This document shows positions 1-7,591 of a stretch of DNA of 7,686 nucleotides, piece by piece (the first letter of the stretch is position 1; every line of letters starts with the position of its first letter). The translations under genes were made by a program, and so were the position numbers. The stretch is from an uncultured Sphingomonas sp. (lineage in GTDB: Bacteria; Pseudomonadota; Alphaproteobacteria; Sphingomonadales; Sphingomonadaceae): contig CAMPIY010000081.1 of NCBI GenBank assembly GCA_946886645.1, positions 1-7,686 of the forward strand, in the 5' to 3' direction. The notes beneath the pieces were generated by a model that had not been told where the DNA came from, did no database searches, and worked only from the letters and a program-made list of their open reading frames with translations.

Positions 1-764
1 AGCAACGAGATTCGGCCGCCGTAGCGCTTGCCATCGTTGATGTTCTTGCCGCCGGCCGGCCCGATGGCATCGATGAAGCCCGCATATTTGGTGTAATAGC
101 CGACAGCGCGAATTGCAGCCGTTTCGCCGAGCGGGAGGTTGATCGCGCCCTTCAGGTGGCCGCCGAAATCGCCGTCATGCACATGATTGATATTGGCCTC
201 GACCTGCCCTTCGGTCCGGCCGAGCTTGGGCTGGTTGGTGATATAGCGAAGCGTGCCGCCGACGCTGCCCGATCCGAACAGCGTTCCCTGTGGGCCGCGC
301 AACGTCTCGACCCGGTTCAGGTCGAACAGATCGAGATCCGGCGTGAACAGCGACAGCGAAATGACGCTTTCGTCGAGGTAGACGCCGACCTGTTCCTTCA
401 CGCCCGGCTGGTCGCGCACGATCTGGCCGGCCGACACGCCGCGAATCGACACCTGGCTTTGGCCCGGTCCGAGGTTCTGGACGGCCAGGCCGGCGACGTT
501 GCGGCTGATGTCCTCGATCGTGTTTGCATTGGCGCGCTGGATGTCTTCCTCGGTCTGCGCGTTGATCGAGAAGGGAACGTCCTGGACCGTTGAGGCGCGC
601 TTTGTCGCGGTGACGATGATCAGATCGCCCTGCGAGGGTTCGTTGGCGTCATTGGCCGCCTGGGCCTGCGTTTCCTCCGCCGTCTGCGCCCATGCGGGCG
701 TTGCAAGCGCCATCGTCGCGGCACCGATCATGAGGCTACGCACGGCATGAGCACGGAAAGTCAT
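1..764 (-). CDS. TonB-dependent outer-membrane receptor, N-terminal part (runs off the left edge)
   Basis: An outer-membrane gated channel for active uptake, powered by TonB-ExbB-ExbD. The substrate cannot be told from this part. Only the first 254 codons and two further bases are present; such receptors usually have 700-1000 residues. The start ATG (762-764) follows an AGGGGG Shine-Dalgarno stretch (about 773-779). Residues 1-26 form a signal peptide with a hydrophobic core and a likely cut after AWA (26/27). A TonB box lies at about 49-56 (IIVTATKR). The plug domain spans about 57-180, with SIRGVS at 106-111, VYLDE at 128-132 and the diagnostic stretch RVETLRGPQGTLFGSGSVGG at 151-170. The beta-barrel begins after about residue 185. 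It is on the same strand as the HExxH gene upstream, but an apparent promoter in the 83-bp gap suggests separate transcription. Family assignment is secure; the function class (siderophore, sugar, peptide) is open. Confidence 0.97.
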   Translation of the reverse strand, partial: MTFRAHAVRSLMIGAATMALATPAWAQTAEETQAQAANDANEPSQGDLIIVTATKRASTVQDVPFSINAQTEEDIQRANANTIEDISRNVAGLAVQNLGPGQSQVSIRGVSAGQIVRDQPGVKEQVGVYLDESVISLSLFTPDLDLFDLNRVETLRGPQGTLFGSGSVGGTLRYITNQPKLGRTEGQVEANINHVHDGDFGGHLKGAINLPLGETAAIRAVGYYTKYAGFIDAIGPAGGKNINDGKRYGGRISL

Positions 765-800
765 GGCAAATTCCCCCTGTTGGAATTTTCGACGGATCGC

Positions 801-828
801 AGACTATGCTTCTTATTGGCGGCGAAAA
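801..828 (-). promoter_or_regulatory. Candidate promoter for the TonB-dependent receptor gene
   Basis: On the minus strand, TTTTCG (complement of 823-828) and TAGTCT (complement of 801-806) are 16 bases apart. Transcription would begin near 794, giving a leader of about 30 bases that contains the AGGGGG ribosome binding site. The -10 hexamer is identical to the one proposed for the serine hydrolase gene at the other end of the window. The -35 match is poor, so this is a placement by spacing and position only. Confidence 0.35.
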
Positions 829-847
829 GGGGGGTAAGCGTTTCGCA

Positions 848-1324
848 TCAGGACTGTTGCGTATCTGTAACAGATTTGGTGAACGGCAGGATACTCCAGT
901 CGGGTAAACGCGCGACTGCCTGACCGCGGTCGGCGAGGAAACGGTGTCTCAGGAGTTCGGCCTGCTGTTCGAGGCCGTAGTGGTCGAACGCCTGCCCCTC
1001 GATCAGGTCGTAATTGTAGCGGCAGAAAGGGTGCCGCATCAGCACCAGGTAGAATTTCCCGCGCGTCTGAGCCTGCCAGACGTGGGTCATTTCGTGGATG
1101 AACAGTCCCTGCAGCGACATGCGCTCCTTCGAGAAGTCCTCGGACCACAGGGGGCTGTCGGGGTGGAAATGGATATTGCCGGTGGGCGCCATGACGATCC
1201 CCCGGGACTGAAACGGCCACCATTTGCGGCGGACCATCCTCACCCGGTCATAGTCGACGGCATCGCCGAATATCGAGCGGGCCAGCTCGATTTCACCGGC
1301 GGTGAGGGGGCGGGAGCCTTTCAT
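848..1324 (-). CDS. Small HExxH zinc-protease-like protein of unknown function (sphingomonad 'vgr-related' / DUF4157-like type)
   Basis: A 158-residue protein with no signal peptide or membrane segment, so probably cytosolic. It carries a zinc-metallopeptidase motif HEMTHVWQAQ with His77, Glu78 and His81. Downstream, at 117-124, is GLEQQAEL; Glu119 or Glu123 could be the third zinc ligand, as in gluzincin-like proteins. Conserved-looking blocks flank the motif: RRKWWPFQSRGIVMAP (32-47), IHFHPDSPLW (51-60) and MRHPFCRYNYDL (96-107). I recognise the type from sphingomonad genomes, where it is often labelled 'vgr related protein', although no VgrG needle domain is visible. The ATG at 1322-1324 is the first in frame; its ribosome binding site is weak (CAGG seven bases upstream). 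The gene is divergent from acpP with about 90 bp between starts. The HExxH fold is a strong inference; protease activity and substrate are not shown. Confidence 0.85.
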   Translation of the reverse strand: MKGSRPLTAGEIELARSIFGDAVDYDRVRMVRRKWWPFQSRGIVMAPTGNIHFHPDSPLWSEDFSKERMSLQGLFIHEMTHVWQAQTRGKFYLVLMRHPFCRYNYDLIEGQAFDHYGLEQQAELLRHRFLADRGQAVARLPDWSILPFTKSVTDTQQS

Positions 1325-1354
1325 CGATGCCTGAGTTAGGAGAGCAAGTCCTGC

Positions 1355-1383
1355 TTGCCCAGTGCCCCGAGGCCCGCTAGGGC
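1355..1383 (+). promoter_or_regulatory. Probable housekeeping promoter of acpP
   Basis: TTGCCC (1355-1360) and TAGGGC (1378-1383) are separated by 17 bases. The longer GCTAGGGC partly fits the alphaproteobacterial GCTANAWC -10 form. Transcription would start near 1390, leaving a leader of about 25 bases that contains the GGAGGA ribosome binding site (1401-1406). A short inverted repeat, GCAAG (1344-1348) with CTTGC (1354-1358), overlaps the -35 element. TTGCCC also pairs as an inverted repeat with GGGCAA at 1380-1385, so the promoter has partial twofold symmetry. Confidence 0.5.
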
Positions 1384-1414
1384 AACCTCAAAATCTAAAC
1401 GGAGGAAAGTCCAC

Positions 1415-1651
1415 ATGAGCGAGACCGCCGACCGGGTGAAGAAGATCGTCGTCGAGCATCTCGGCGTCGAAGCCGACAAGGTGACCGAGGAAGCGAGCTT
1501 CATCGACGACCTGGGCGCCGACAGCCTCGACATCGTCGAGCTGGTGATGGCGTTCGAGGAAGAGTTCGGCGTCGAAATCCCCGACGACGCGGCCGAGAAG
1601 ATCGCGACCGTCAAGGACGCGATTGTCTATATCGACAGCAACAAGGGCTAA
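1415..1651 (+). CDS. acpP: Acyl carrier protein
   Basis: Cytosolic 78-residue carrier that holds growing acyl chains on a 4'-phosphopantetheine arm during type II fatty acid synthesis; it also supplies acyl groups for lipid A and phospholipids. The attachment site is Ser37 in the canonical motif [11 protein letters not shown] (34-44). Helix I (about 3-16) and the acidic helix II and III regions ([13 protein letters not shown]) are typical, and the length is exactly that of the family. The ATG at 1415 is fixed by a strong GGAGGA Shine-Dalgarno (1401-1406). An in-frame ATG at 1355 would add 20 basic residues foreign to the family and lies on the promoter. fabF follows on the same strand after 128 bp that hold a large inverted repeat. 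Confidence 0.98.
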   Translation: MSETADRVKKIVVEHLGVEADKVTEEASFIDDLGADSLDIVELVMAFEEEFGVEIPDDAAEKIATVKDAIVYIDSNKG

Positions 1652-1658
1652 CCCACTT

Positions 1659-1747
1659 CCGTTCGCCCTGAGCTTGTCGAAGGGCTGCCCTTCTTCCGCT
1701 TGAGGCTTGAGGAAAGAACGGGACTTCGACAGGCTCAGCCCGAACGG
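1659..1747. repeat. Long imperfect inverted repeat between acpP and fabF (sphingomonad-type palindromic repeat pair)
   Basis: Arms 1659-1682 and 1724-1747 are inverted copies matching at 21 of 24 positions (differences at arm positions 8, 9 and 16), separated by 41 bases. Each arm carries the core CTGAGC(C/T)TGTCGAAG. I recognise this core as a dispersed intergenic repeat frequent in sphingomonads and some other GC-rich bacteria; that is recall, not a search. The spacer holds a tandem 7-base duplication, GCTTGAG, at 1698-1711, and an additional weak pairing of CTTCTTCC with GGAAAG. In acpP-fabF read-through RNA the arms would form a long stem-loop ending about 30 bases before the fabF start. 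No U-tract follows, so it is not a standard intrinsic terminator. It could act in RNA stabilisation, processing or attenuation. Confidence 0.85.
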
Positions 1748-1779
1748 GTTTGAGCCTGTTGTGTTATCTGGAGAAGTTT

Positions 1780-3039
1780 ATGCGCCGTGTCGTCGTGACG
1801 GGTCTGGGTCTGGTGACGCCGCTTGGCGGCGACGTCGAGACCACTTGGGCGAATATCCTGGCGGCCAAGTCCGGCGCCGGGACGATCACCAGGTTCGACG
1901 CCAGCGACCAGAAATGCAGGATCGCCTGCGAAGTGAAGCCGGCGGATCACGAATATGGCTTCGACCCCAACAAGCGGGTCGATCATAAGGTGCAGCGGCA
2001 GGTTGACCCGTTCATCGTCTACGGCATCGACGCCGCGGGTCAGGCAATCGAGGACGCCGGCCTTACCGATATGGACGAAGCGACGCGCTTTCGCGCGGGT
2101 TGCTCGATCGGTTCGGGGATTGGCGGTTTGCCGGGCATCGAGAGCGAATCGCTGGTGCTGGCGGAGAAGGGGCCGGGGCGCGTGAGTCCGCATTTCGTCC
2201 ACGGTCGCCTGATCAACCTCATCTCCGGCCAGGTCAGCATCAAATATGGGCTGATGGGGCCCAACCATGCGGTCGTGACGGCCTGCTCGACCGGCGCCCA
2301 CTCGATCGGCGACGCGGCGCGGATGATCAAGGATGGGGACGCGGACATCATGCTGGCGGGCGGCGCCGAGGCGACCATCTGCCCCATCGGAATCGCTGGT
2401 TTCGCGCAAGCGCGGGCGCTCAGCACCAACTTCAACGACGAGCCGCAGAAGGCCAGCCGTCCCTATGACAAGGACCGCGACGGCTTCGTCATGGGCGAGG
2501 GCGCGGGCGTCGTGGTGCTCGAGGAATATGAGCATGCCAAGGCGCGCGGCGCGAAAATCTATGCCGAGGTCGTGGGTTACGGCCTGTCGGGCGACGCCTA
2601 TCACGTCACCGCGCCGCATCCCGAAGGATCGGGCGCGTTCCGGTCGATGGAAATGGCGCTGAAGAAGGCGGGGATGACGCCGGGCGACATCGACTATATC
2701 AACGCGCACGGCACTTCGACGCCGCTGGGCGACGAGCTGGAACTGGGCGCGGTACGCCGCCTGTTCGGCAATGAGGCCGCCAATGTCTCGATGAGCTCGA
2801 CCAAGTCGGCCATCGGCCACCTCCTCGGCGGCGCCGGAGCGGTTGAGACCATCTTCTGCATCCTGGCCATCCGCGACCAGATCGTCCCGCCGACGCTCAA
2901 CCTCGACAATCCGAGCGAGGGCACGGCTGGTGTCGACCTGGTCCCGCACAAGGCCAAGAAGCGCGAAGTTCGTGCGGCGCTGAACAACAGCTTCGGCTTC
3001 GGCGGAACCAATGCCTCCCTCGTCGTGAAGGCGGTGTGA
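1780..3039 (+). CDS. fabF: Beta-ketoacyl-ACP synthase II
   Basis: Cytosolic condensing enzyme that extends acyl-ACP by two carbons using malonyl-ACP, including the step that in E. coli converts C16:1 to C18:1. The 419 residues form a complete thiolase-fold synthase. Catalytic Cys169 lies in VVTACSTGAHS (165-175). His310 is in NAHGTSTPLGD (308-318), Lys342 and His347 in STKSAIGHLLGGAG (340-353), and gatekeeper Phe407 in NSFGFGGTN (403-411). These correspond to Cys163, His303, Lys335, His340 and Phe400 of E. coli FabF. The N-terminus RRVVVTGLGLVTPLG is canonical and fixes the ATG at 1780, preceded by GGAGAAG at 1770-1776. An in-frame TTG at 1750 lies next to the inverted repeat and is not needed. 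It follows acpP and overlaps mltG by four bases. All active-site residues are present, so it should be functional. Confidence 0.98.
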   Translation: MRRVVVTGLGLVTPLGGDVETTWANILAAKSGAGTITRFDASDQKCRIACEVKPADHEYGFDPNKRVDHKVQRQVDPFIVYGIDAAGQAIEDAGLTDMDEATRFRAGCSIGSGIGGLPGIESESLVLAEKGPGRVSPHFVHGRLINLISGQVSIKYGLMGPNHAVVTACSTGAHSIGDAARMIKDGDADIMLAGGAEATICPIGIAGFAQARALSTNFNDEPQKASRPYDKDRDGFVMGEGAGVVVLEEYEHAKARGAKIYAEVVGYGLSGDAYHVTAPHPEGSGAFRSMEMALKKAGMTPGDIDYINAHGTSTPLGDELELGAVRRLFGNEAANVSMSSTKSAIGHLLGGAGAVETIFCILAIRDQIVPPTLNLDNPSEGTAGVDLVPHKAKKREVRAALNNSFGFGGTNASLVVKAV

Positions 3040-3995
3040 GGAAGCTTTTCGGCCTCGCCATCATTGCCGTGATTGCCGCCATCGCGGCGGTGGGGATGTT
3101 GTGGTGGAGCGCAGGTCCGAAACCCGGCCCGCACCGCATTACGGTGGAGGAGGGCTCGACTCTCGCTTCGGTAGCCCGGCAGCTTGATGCGGCGGGCATC
3201 ATCCCCGGCAACGCCAGGACGTTCCGCGGGATGGCGAAGATTTTCGGCTCAAGCGACCCGGTTCAGGCCGGAGAGTTCGAGATTCCGGCTGGATCCAGCG
3301 CTGCTACGATCCTCGACATCCTTCAGCATGGGCGGCCGGTGGTGCGCCTGGTCACCATCGCGGAGGGGATGCCGTCGATCATCGTCCAGGAAAAGCTCGC
3401 CGCCATTCCCGAACTGACCGGCCCCGCGCCGATTCCGGCGGAGGGATCGGTCCTGCCCGACAGCTACGATTGGCAGAAGGGCGAGACGCGGGCGGCAGTG
3501 CTCAAGCGGATGACCGACGCGATGGACAAGGAGCTGACGAAGCTTTGGGCGGCGCGGAAAGGCAATTGCCCGGTTTATTCCGAGAAGGATGCGATCATCC
3601 TCGCCTCGATCGTCGAGAAGGAAACCGGCAAGGCAAGCGAGCGGCCGATGGTCGCGGGCGTGCTCTGCAACCGTCTCAGGATCGGCATGGCGCTCGGTGC
3701 CGACGCCACGACCATCTATCCCATTACCAAGGGCAAGCCCCTGGGCCGGATGATCCGACGGTCCGAGCTGGCCGCCGACAATGGCTACAACACGCGGCGC
3801 AAGCTGGGGCTTCCGATCGGGCCGATCACCAATCCCGGACGCGACAGCATCGCCGCCGTCCTCGACCCGGCCAAGACCGGCGCGCTTTACTATGTCGCTG
3901 ACGGGAGCGGCGGCCATGTCTTCGCCAACACATTGGCCGAGCATAACGCCAATGTCGCCAAGTGGCGGGCCTACCGGAAGGCGAAGGGAATCTAG
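3036..3995 (+). CDS. mltG: Endolytic murein transglycosylase
   Basis: Inner-membrane lytic transglycosylase that cleaves nascent glycan strands and so limits peptidoglycan chain length. In 319 residues one sees a single N-terminal membrane anchor (about 5-24), a LysM-like subdomain (about 33-100, HRITVEEGSTLASVARQL) and the YceG/MltG catalytic domain. Landmarks are GSVLPDSY (137-144) and the catalytic Glu194 in ILASIVEKETG (188-198). NRLRIGMALGADATTIYPI follows at 212-230, then YNTRRKLGLPIGPITNPG (251-268) and YYVADGSGGHVFANTLAEHN (285-304). Many homologues have Q(T/S)DPT where this one has GADAT; Asp223 is kept but the Pro is lost. The start is GTG at 3036, inside the fabF stop (GTGA overlap), with GAAGG at 3027-3031 as ribosome binding site. 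This implies translational coupling to fabF. Its TAG stop overlaps the stop of the convergent SH3 gene. Confidence 0.95.
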   Translation: MRKLFGLAIIAVIAAIAAVGMLWWSAGPKPGPHRITVEEGSTLASVARQLDAAGIIPGNARTFRGMAKIFGSSDPVQAGEFEIPAGSSAATILDILQHGRPVVRLVTIAEGMPSIIVQEKLAAIPELTGPAPIPAEGSVLPDSYDWQKGETRAAVLKRMTDAMDKELTKLWAARKGNCPVYSEKDAIILASIVEKETGKASERPMVAGVLCNRLRIGMALGADATTIYPITKGKPLGRMIRRSELAADNGYNTRRKLGLPIGPITNPGRDSIAAVLDPAKTGALYYVADGSGGHVFANTLAEHNANVAKWRAYRKAKGI

Positions 3996-4357
3996 ATGCC
4001 CACCGCTTCGGCGCGGACGTAGCCGACGCGGCCGTCGGGACCGTAGCCCCAGGCCCAGCCCCGGCTGATATCCAGAACCCGCATTTCTGCCCCAGCCGCC
4101 AGTTCGGCCAGCAAGCCGTCGTCCTCGGCGGGTTCGGCGAGGAAGGCGGCGCTCGCCACCAGGTGGCGCACCAACGGCTCGGCATAGTGGGACGCAATCA
4201 CCCGGCCGGCGAGGGCGGTGTCGGCCAAATCCTTGCGATAGGCGTGGGTCGCGGGGTCGGGCAGGTCGGACGTGCCGCTCAGCGCGAAGCCCTCAACGGG
4301 CCGCGAAGGCTGGCTCCTTGTCGCGCTGTCCGACGATCGGCCGCTCGCCGCCGTCAT
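3992..4357 (-). CDS. Small SH3-domain protein resembling the N-terminal half of sphingomonad NlpC/P60 peptidases
   Basis: A predicted 121-residue protein with no signal peptide. Residues 32-60 (DLPDPATHAYRKDLADTALA onward) and 65-119 resemble, from memory, the N-terminal bacterial SH3 region of sphingomonad NlpC/P60 (C40) peptidases. The SH3-like core ends in VLDISRGWAWGYGPDGRVGY (94-113). The NlpC/P60 domain with its Cys-His pair, which would normally follow, is absent. The gene ends at a TAG overlapping the mltG stop. The ATG at 4357 sits directly behind GAGG, so start choice is uncertain; it would overlap the MarR gene by 65 bases. The conserved part only begins around residue 21, near the MarR stop. 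Probably co-transcribed with the MarR gene. Role unknown: SH3b domains often bind cell-wall peptides, but no export signal is seen. It could be a stand-alone family or a remnant of a larger peptidase. Confidence 0.72.
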   Translation of the reverse strand: MTAASGRSSDSATRSQPSRPVEGFALSGTSDLPDPATHAYRKDLADTALAGRVIASHYAEPLVRHLVASAAFLAEPAEDDGLLAELAAGAEMRVLDISRGWAWGYGPDGRVGYVRAEAVGI

Positions 4358-4673
4358 CCTCGGCGCGGAGGTATCGTTTGAACCCTTCAAGGAAGTTTGC
4401 CCCGTCGTTCGTGCGGACGACAAACACGTTGCGGCGGTCGTCCTGGTCTCTCTCGCGGCGCAGATAGCCGAGCGCCCCCAATGTATTCAAGGCGCGTGTG
4501 ACCACCGGTTTCGAAACGCCAAGCGTTTTCGCAAGGCCGCGCACCGTGTGAGGGCCGGGAGTCAGATAAACGAGCATCAACAGCGCCATCTGCCGGTTGG
4601 TGAGGTCGGGCTCTCCGGACCGTACATAATCGATCAACGCACGCATCCAGCCCGATAGCGAAGCATCGCCCAT
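4293..4673 (-). CDS. MarR-family winged-helix transcriptional regulator
   Basis: A cytosolic DNA-binding regulator of 126 residues. The winged helix-turn-helix spans about 24-90. It has a first helix region LTNRQMALLMLVYLTPGPHT (24-43), a helix-turn-helix GLAKTLGVSKPVVTRALNTL (46-65) and a wing containing RERDQDDRRNVFVV (73-86) with the DxRR signature of MarR proteins. The helices used for dimerisation are short, so it is a compact member (the family is often 140-160 residues). The ATG at 4671-4673 is chosen because GGAG lies eleven bases upstream and the homology begins soon after; ATG at codon 10 is an alternative without a better site. It overlaps the downstream SH3 gene, and the pairing of these two genes is one I recall from sphingomonads. 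Target genes and ligand are unknown. Autoregulation is typical of the family but not shown here. Confidence 0.88.
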   Translation of the reverse strand: MGDASLSGWMRALIDYVRSGEPDLTNRQMALLMLVYLTPGPHTVRGLAKTLGVSKPVVTRALNTLGALGYLRRERDQDDRRNVFVVRTNDGANFLEGFKRYLRAEDDGGERPIVGQRDKEPAFAAR

Positions 4674-4696
4674 GGGTTCGACAACTCCAATCGTCG

Positions 4697-4708
4697 CGTA
4701 GTTGCCTA
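4697..4708. promoter_or_regulatory. Possible operator-like inverted repeat upstream of the MarR gene
   Basis: GTAG (4697-4700... partly to 4701) and CTAC form a short inverted repeat around TTGC in the sequence GTAGTTGCCTAC, within about 35 bases of the MarR start. MarR proteins commonly bind short palindromes next to their own gene. The arms are only four bases and symmetry does not extend outward, so chance is a fair explanation. I see no convincing -35/-10 pair in this 122-bp gap. Confidence 0.2.
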
Positions 4709-4759
4709 CCGTAACAGAGCAAAGGCCGTTTTGTTGCGTGAACCCCGTCGAATCGCGCG

Positions 4760-4790
4760 AAAAAACCGCTGCTTAGGCCGATCGGTGCGG
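4760..4790 (-). terminator. Weak candidate intrinsic terminator after the leucyl aminopeptidase gene
   Basis: Read on the minus strand, CCGC (complement of 4787-4790) can pair with GCGG (complement of 4766-4769), followed at once by six T (complement of 4760-4765). The loop contains CCGATCGG, which can pair with itself. It begins five bases after the TAA stop of the aminopeptidase gene, the right place for an operon end. The stem is short, so termination efficiency is doubtful. Confidence 0.35.
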
Positions 4791-4795
4791 CCCCG

Positions 4796-6189
<1,394 letters not shown>

Positions 6190-6193
<4 letters not shown>

Positions 6194-7584
6194 GAGCCCG
6201 AGACCAAAAACTGCTCGACGCGACCATTCGCGCCCGGCTCCATGAACACCGACAGGTCGAGCTCCCGGTCGGGATATTTGATCGTGTAGCCCTGGATCAC
6301 GAAACCGCCACGCAGGACGGAGCCCCCGTCGGGCACGATGGCGGCCGGCTCGCCCAGCGGCGCGAGGCTCGATTGGAAATCGGCGGTCACCGTCGGCGTG
6401 AAATAATAGCTGGCGTTGGGGGTGAGCAGGGAGCGGTCGAGCGCTCCCGTGCGGAGCTGGTTGTAGACCATCCGAACTCGCTCGGCGTGCGCAGCGGCGA
6501 CCGGATCGGCCTTCGACGGAAGGACGATCTCGGCAAGGCCGCGAGTAATCTGTCCCGAGGCCGGCGAGGACCAGGTATTGGTCATCACCACGATCGCCGC
6601 CTTCTGGTCCGGATAGACATTGTTGGCCGAGAGGAAACCGACGGACTCGCCGCCGTGGCTGATGACGCGACGACCATTGCTGACGCGGTTGTAGACGCCG
6701 AGGCCGTAGCCGGTGTCCTTGCCGTCGGTCAGCTTGACGGTGGTTTCCTGCTCCGCCCAATCGTCGGCGGGAAGGAGGGCGCGGTTCATGCGGGCGATGT
6801 CCCATTTTGCGAGGTCGGTCGGGCTCATCGACAATTCGCCCGCGGCGTAGAGCCAGCCGGCCGCGGCCGGCGTCGCCACTCGGACGGGGCCGAGCGCGGC
6901 GCGGCCATAGCCTTGCGGGAATTTCGGCCCGATCGCCTTGTCCATGTCGACCACGCTAGTCATTCCGAGCGGCTTGAAGATGCGCTTCTGCAGGAAGGAC
7001 AGCAGAGGCTCTCCCGCGACCTTCTCGACGATCTGCCCGGCGACGACGTAGCCGGTGTTGGAATATTGCCACTGCGTGCCCGGCTCATAGTCGAGCGGCT
7101 TCTTCGCCCAGATGTCGAGGATGCCCTGCGGCGTGGTCGGCGTCGCCATCGCCGCGAAGCTGAAGTCCTGCGGCCAGTAATCCTGCAGGCCCGAGGTGTG
7201 GCTGAGTAGCTGGCGAAGCGCGATCTTGTCGCCGCCCGAAATGCCCGGGAGGTATTTGGACACCTTGTCGTCGAGATCGAGCTTGCCCTCATCCTCCAGC
7301 AACAGCAGCGCCATGGCCGTGAACTGCTTCGAATTGGACGCGATCTGATAGGGCAGGTCGGGCGTCGCGACGGGGATGGTTTCCGATGCCTTCCCATAGG
7401 CCTTGGCGAGGACGATCTTCCCGTCGCGAACGATCGCGATCGAGACAGACGGGGTTTTCGTCTTCTCGAGCGTTTCGGTGACCAGCTTGTCGATCTTCGC
7501 CTGTTCCTCCGCCGAAATCGGCTGGGCGAGGGCGGGCGTGGCGACGGCGAGCAGCGCGAAGAGCGCGAAGGCGGGTTTCAGCAT
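6190..7584 (-). CDS. Secreted serine hydrolase, beta-lactamase class C / S12 peptidase family
   Basis: A 464-residue penicillin-recognising enzyme of the AmpC/EstB/D-aminopeptidase type, acting in the periplasm or outside. Residues 1-20 are a signal peptide (LKPAFALFALLAVATPALA, cut ALA/Q). The nucleophile motif is SNSK, Ser83 and Lys86, in QIASNSKQFTAM. The second motif is Tyr174-Ser-Asn176 (QWQYSNTGYV). The third is His310-Gly-Gly (VISHGGESVGF) in the place of the KTG of true beta-lactamases. A C-terminal region of about 100 residues (from about 360) looks like the beta-rich extension found on many such hydrolases (DUF3471-like, tentative). The ATG at 7584 is preferred because it begins the signal peptide; a TTG at 7626 would add 14 residues before it. 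No Shine-Dalgarno is visible and the promoter suggests a leaderless mRNA. The next gene overlaps it by four bases. Peptidase or esterase activity is more likely than antibiotic resistance, but the sequence cannot decide. Confidence 0.93.
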
Positions 7585-7591
7585 GGGCGTG

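Noticed and set aside
156..593. A plus-strand open frame within the left-edge region.
   Set aside because: The minus strand gives a TonB-dependent receptor with signal peptide, TonB box and plug motifs; this is its shadow.
1355..1414. A longer acyl carrier protein starting at ATG 1355.
   Set aside because: The extra 20 residues are basic and not family-like, the ATG lies on the promoter, and GGAGGA clearly marks the ATG at 1415.
1659..1747. Reading the inverted repeat pair as an insertion sequence or a standard terminator.
   Set aside because: It is too short for a transposase, has no visible target duplication, and no T-tract follows the right arm on the plus strand.
1735..2949. A 404-codon minus-strand open frame opposite fabF.
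   Set aside because: fabF is unmistakable on the plus strand; the opposite reading is compositional.
6194..6805. The aminopeptidase frame stays open about 200 codons upstream, as if there were a much longer fused protein.
   Set aside because: This stretch lies wholly inside the serine hydrolase gene in another frame, has Arg/Gly-rich low-information composition, and aminopeptidase homology begins exactly at the GTG at 6193.
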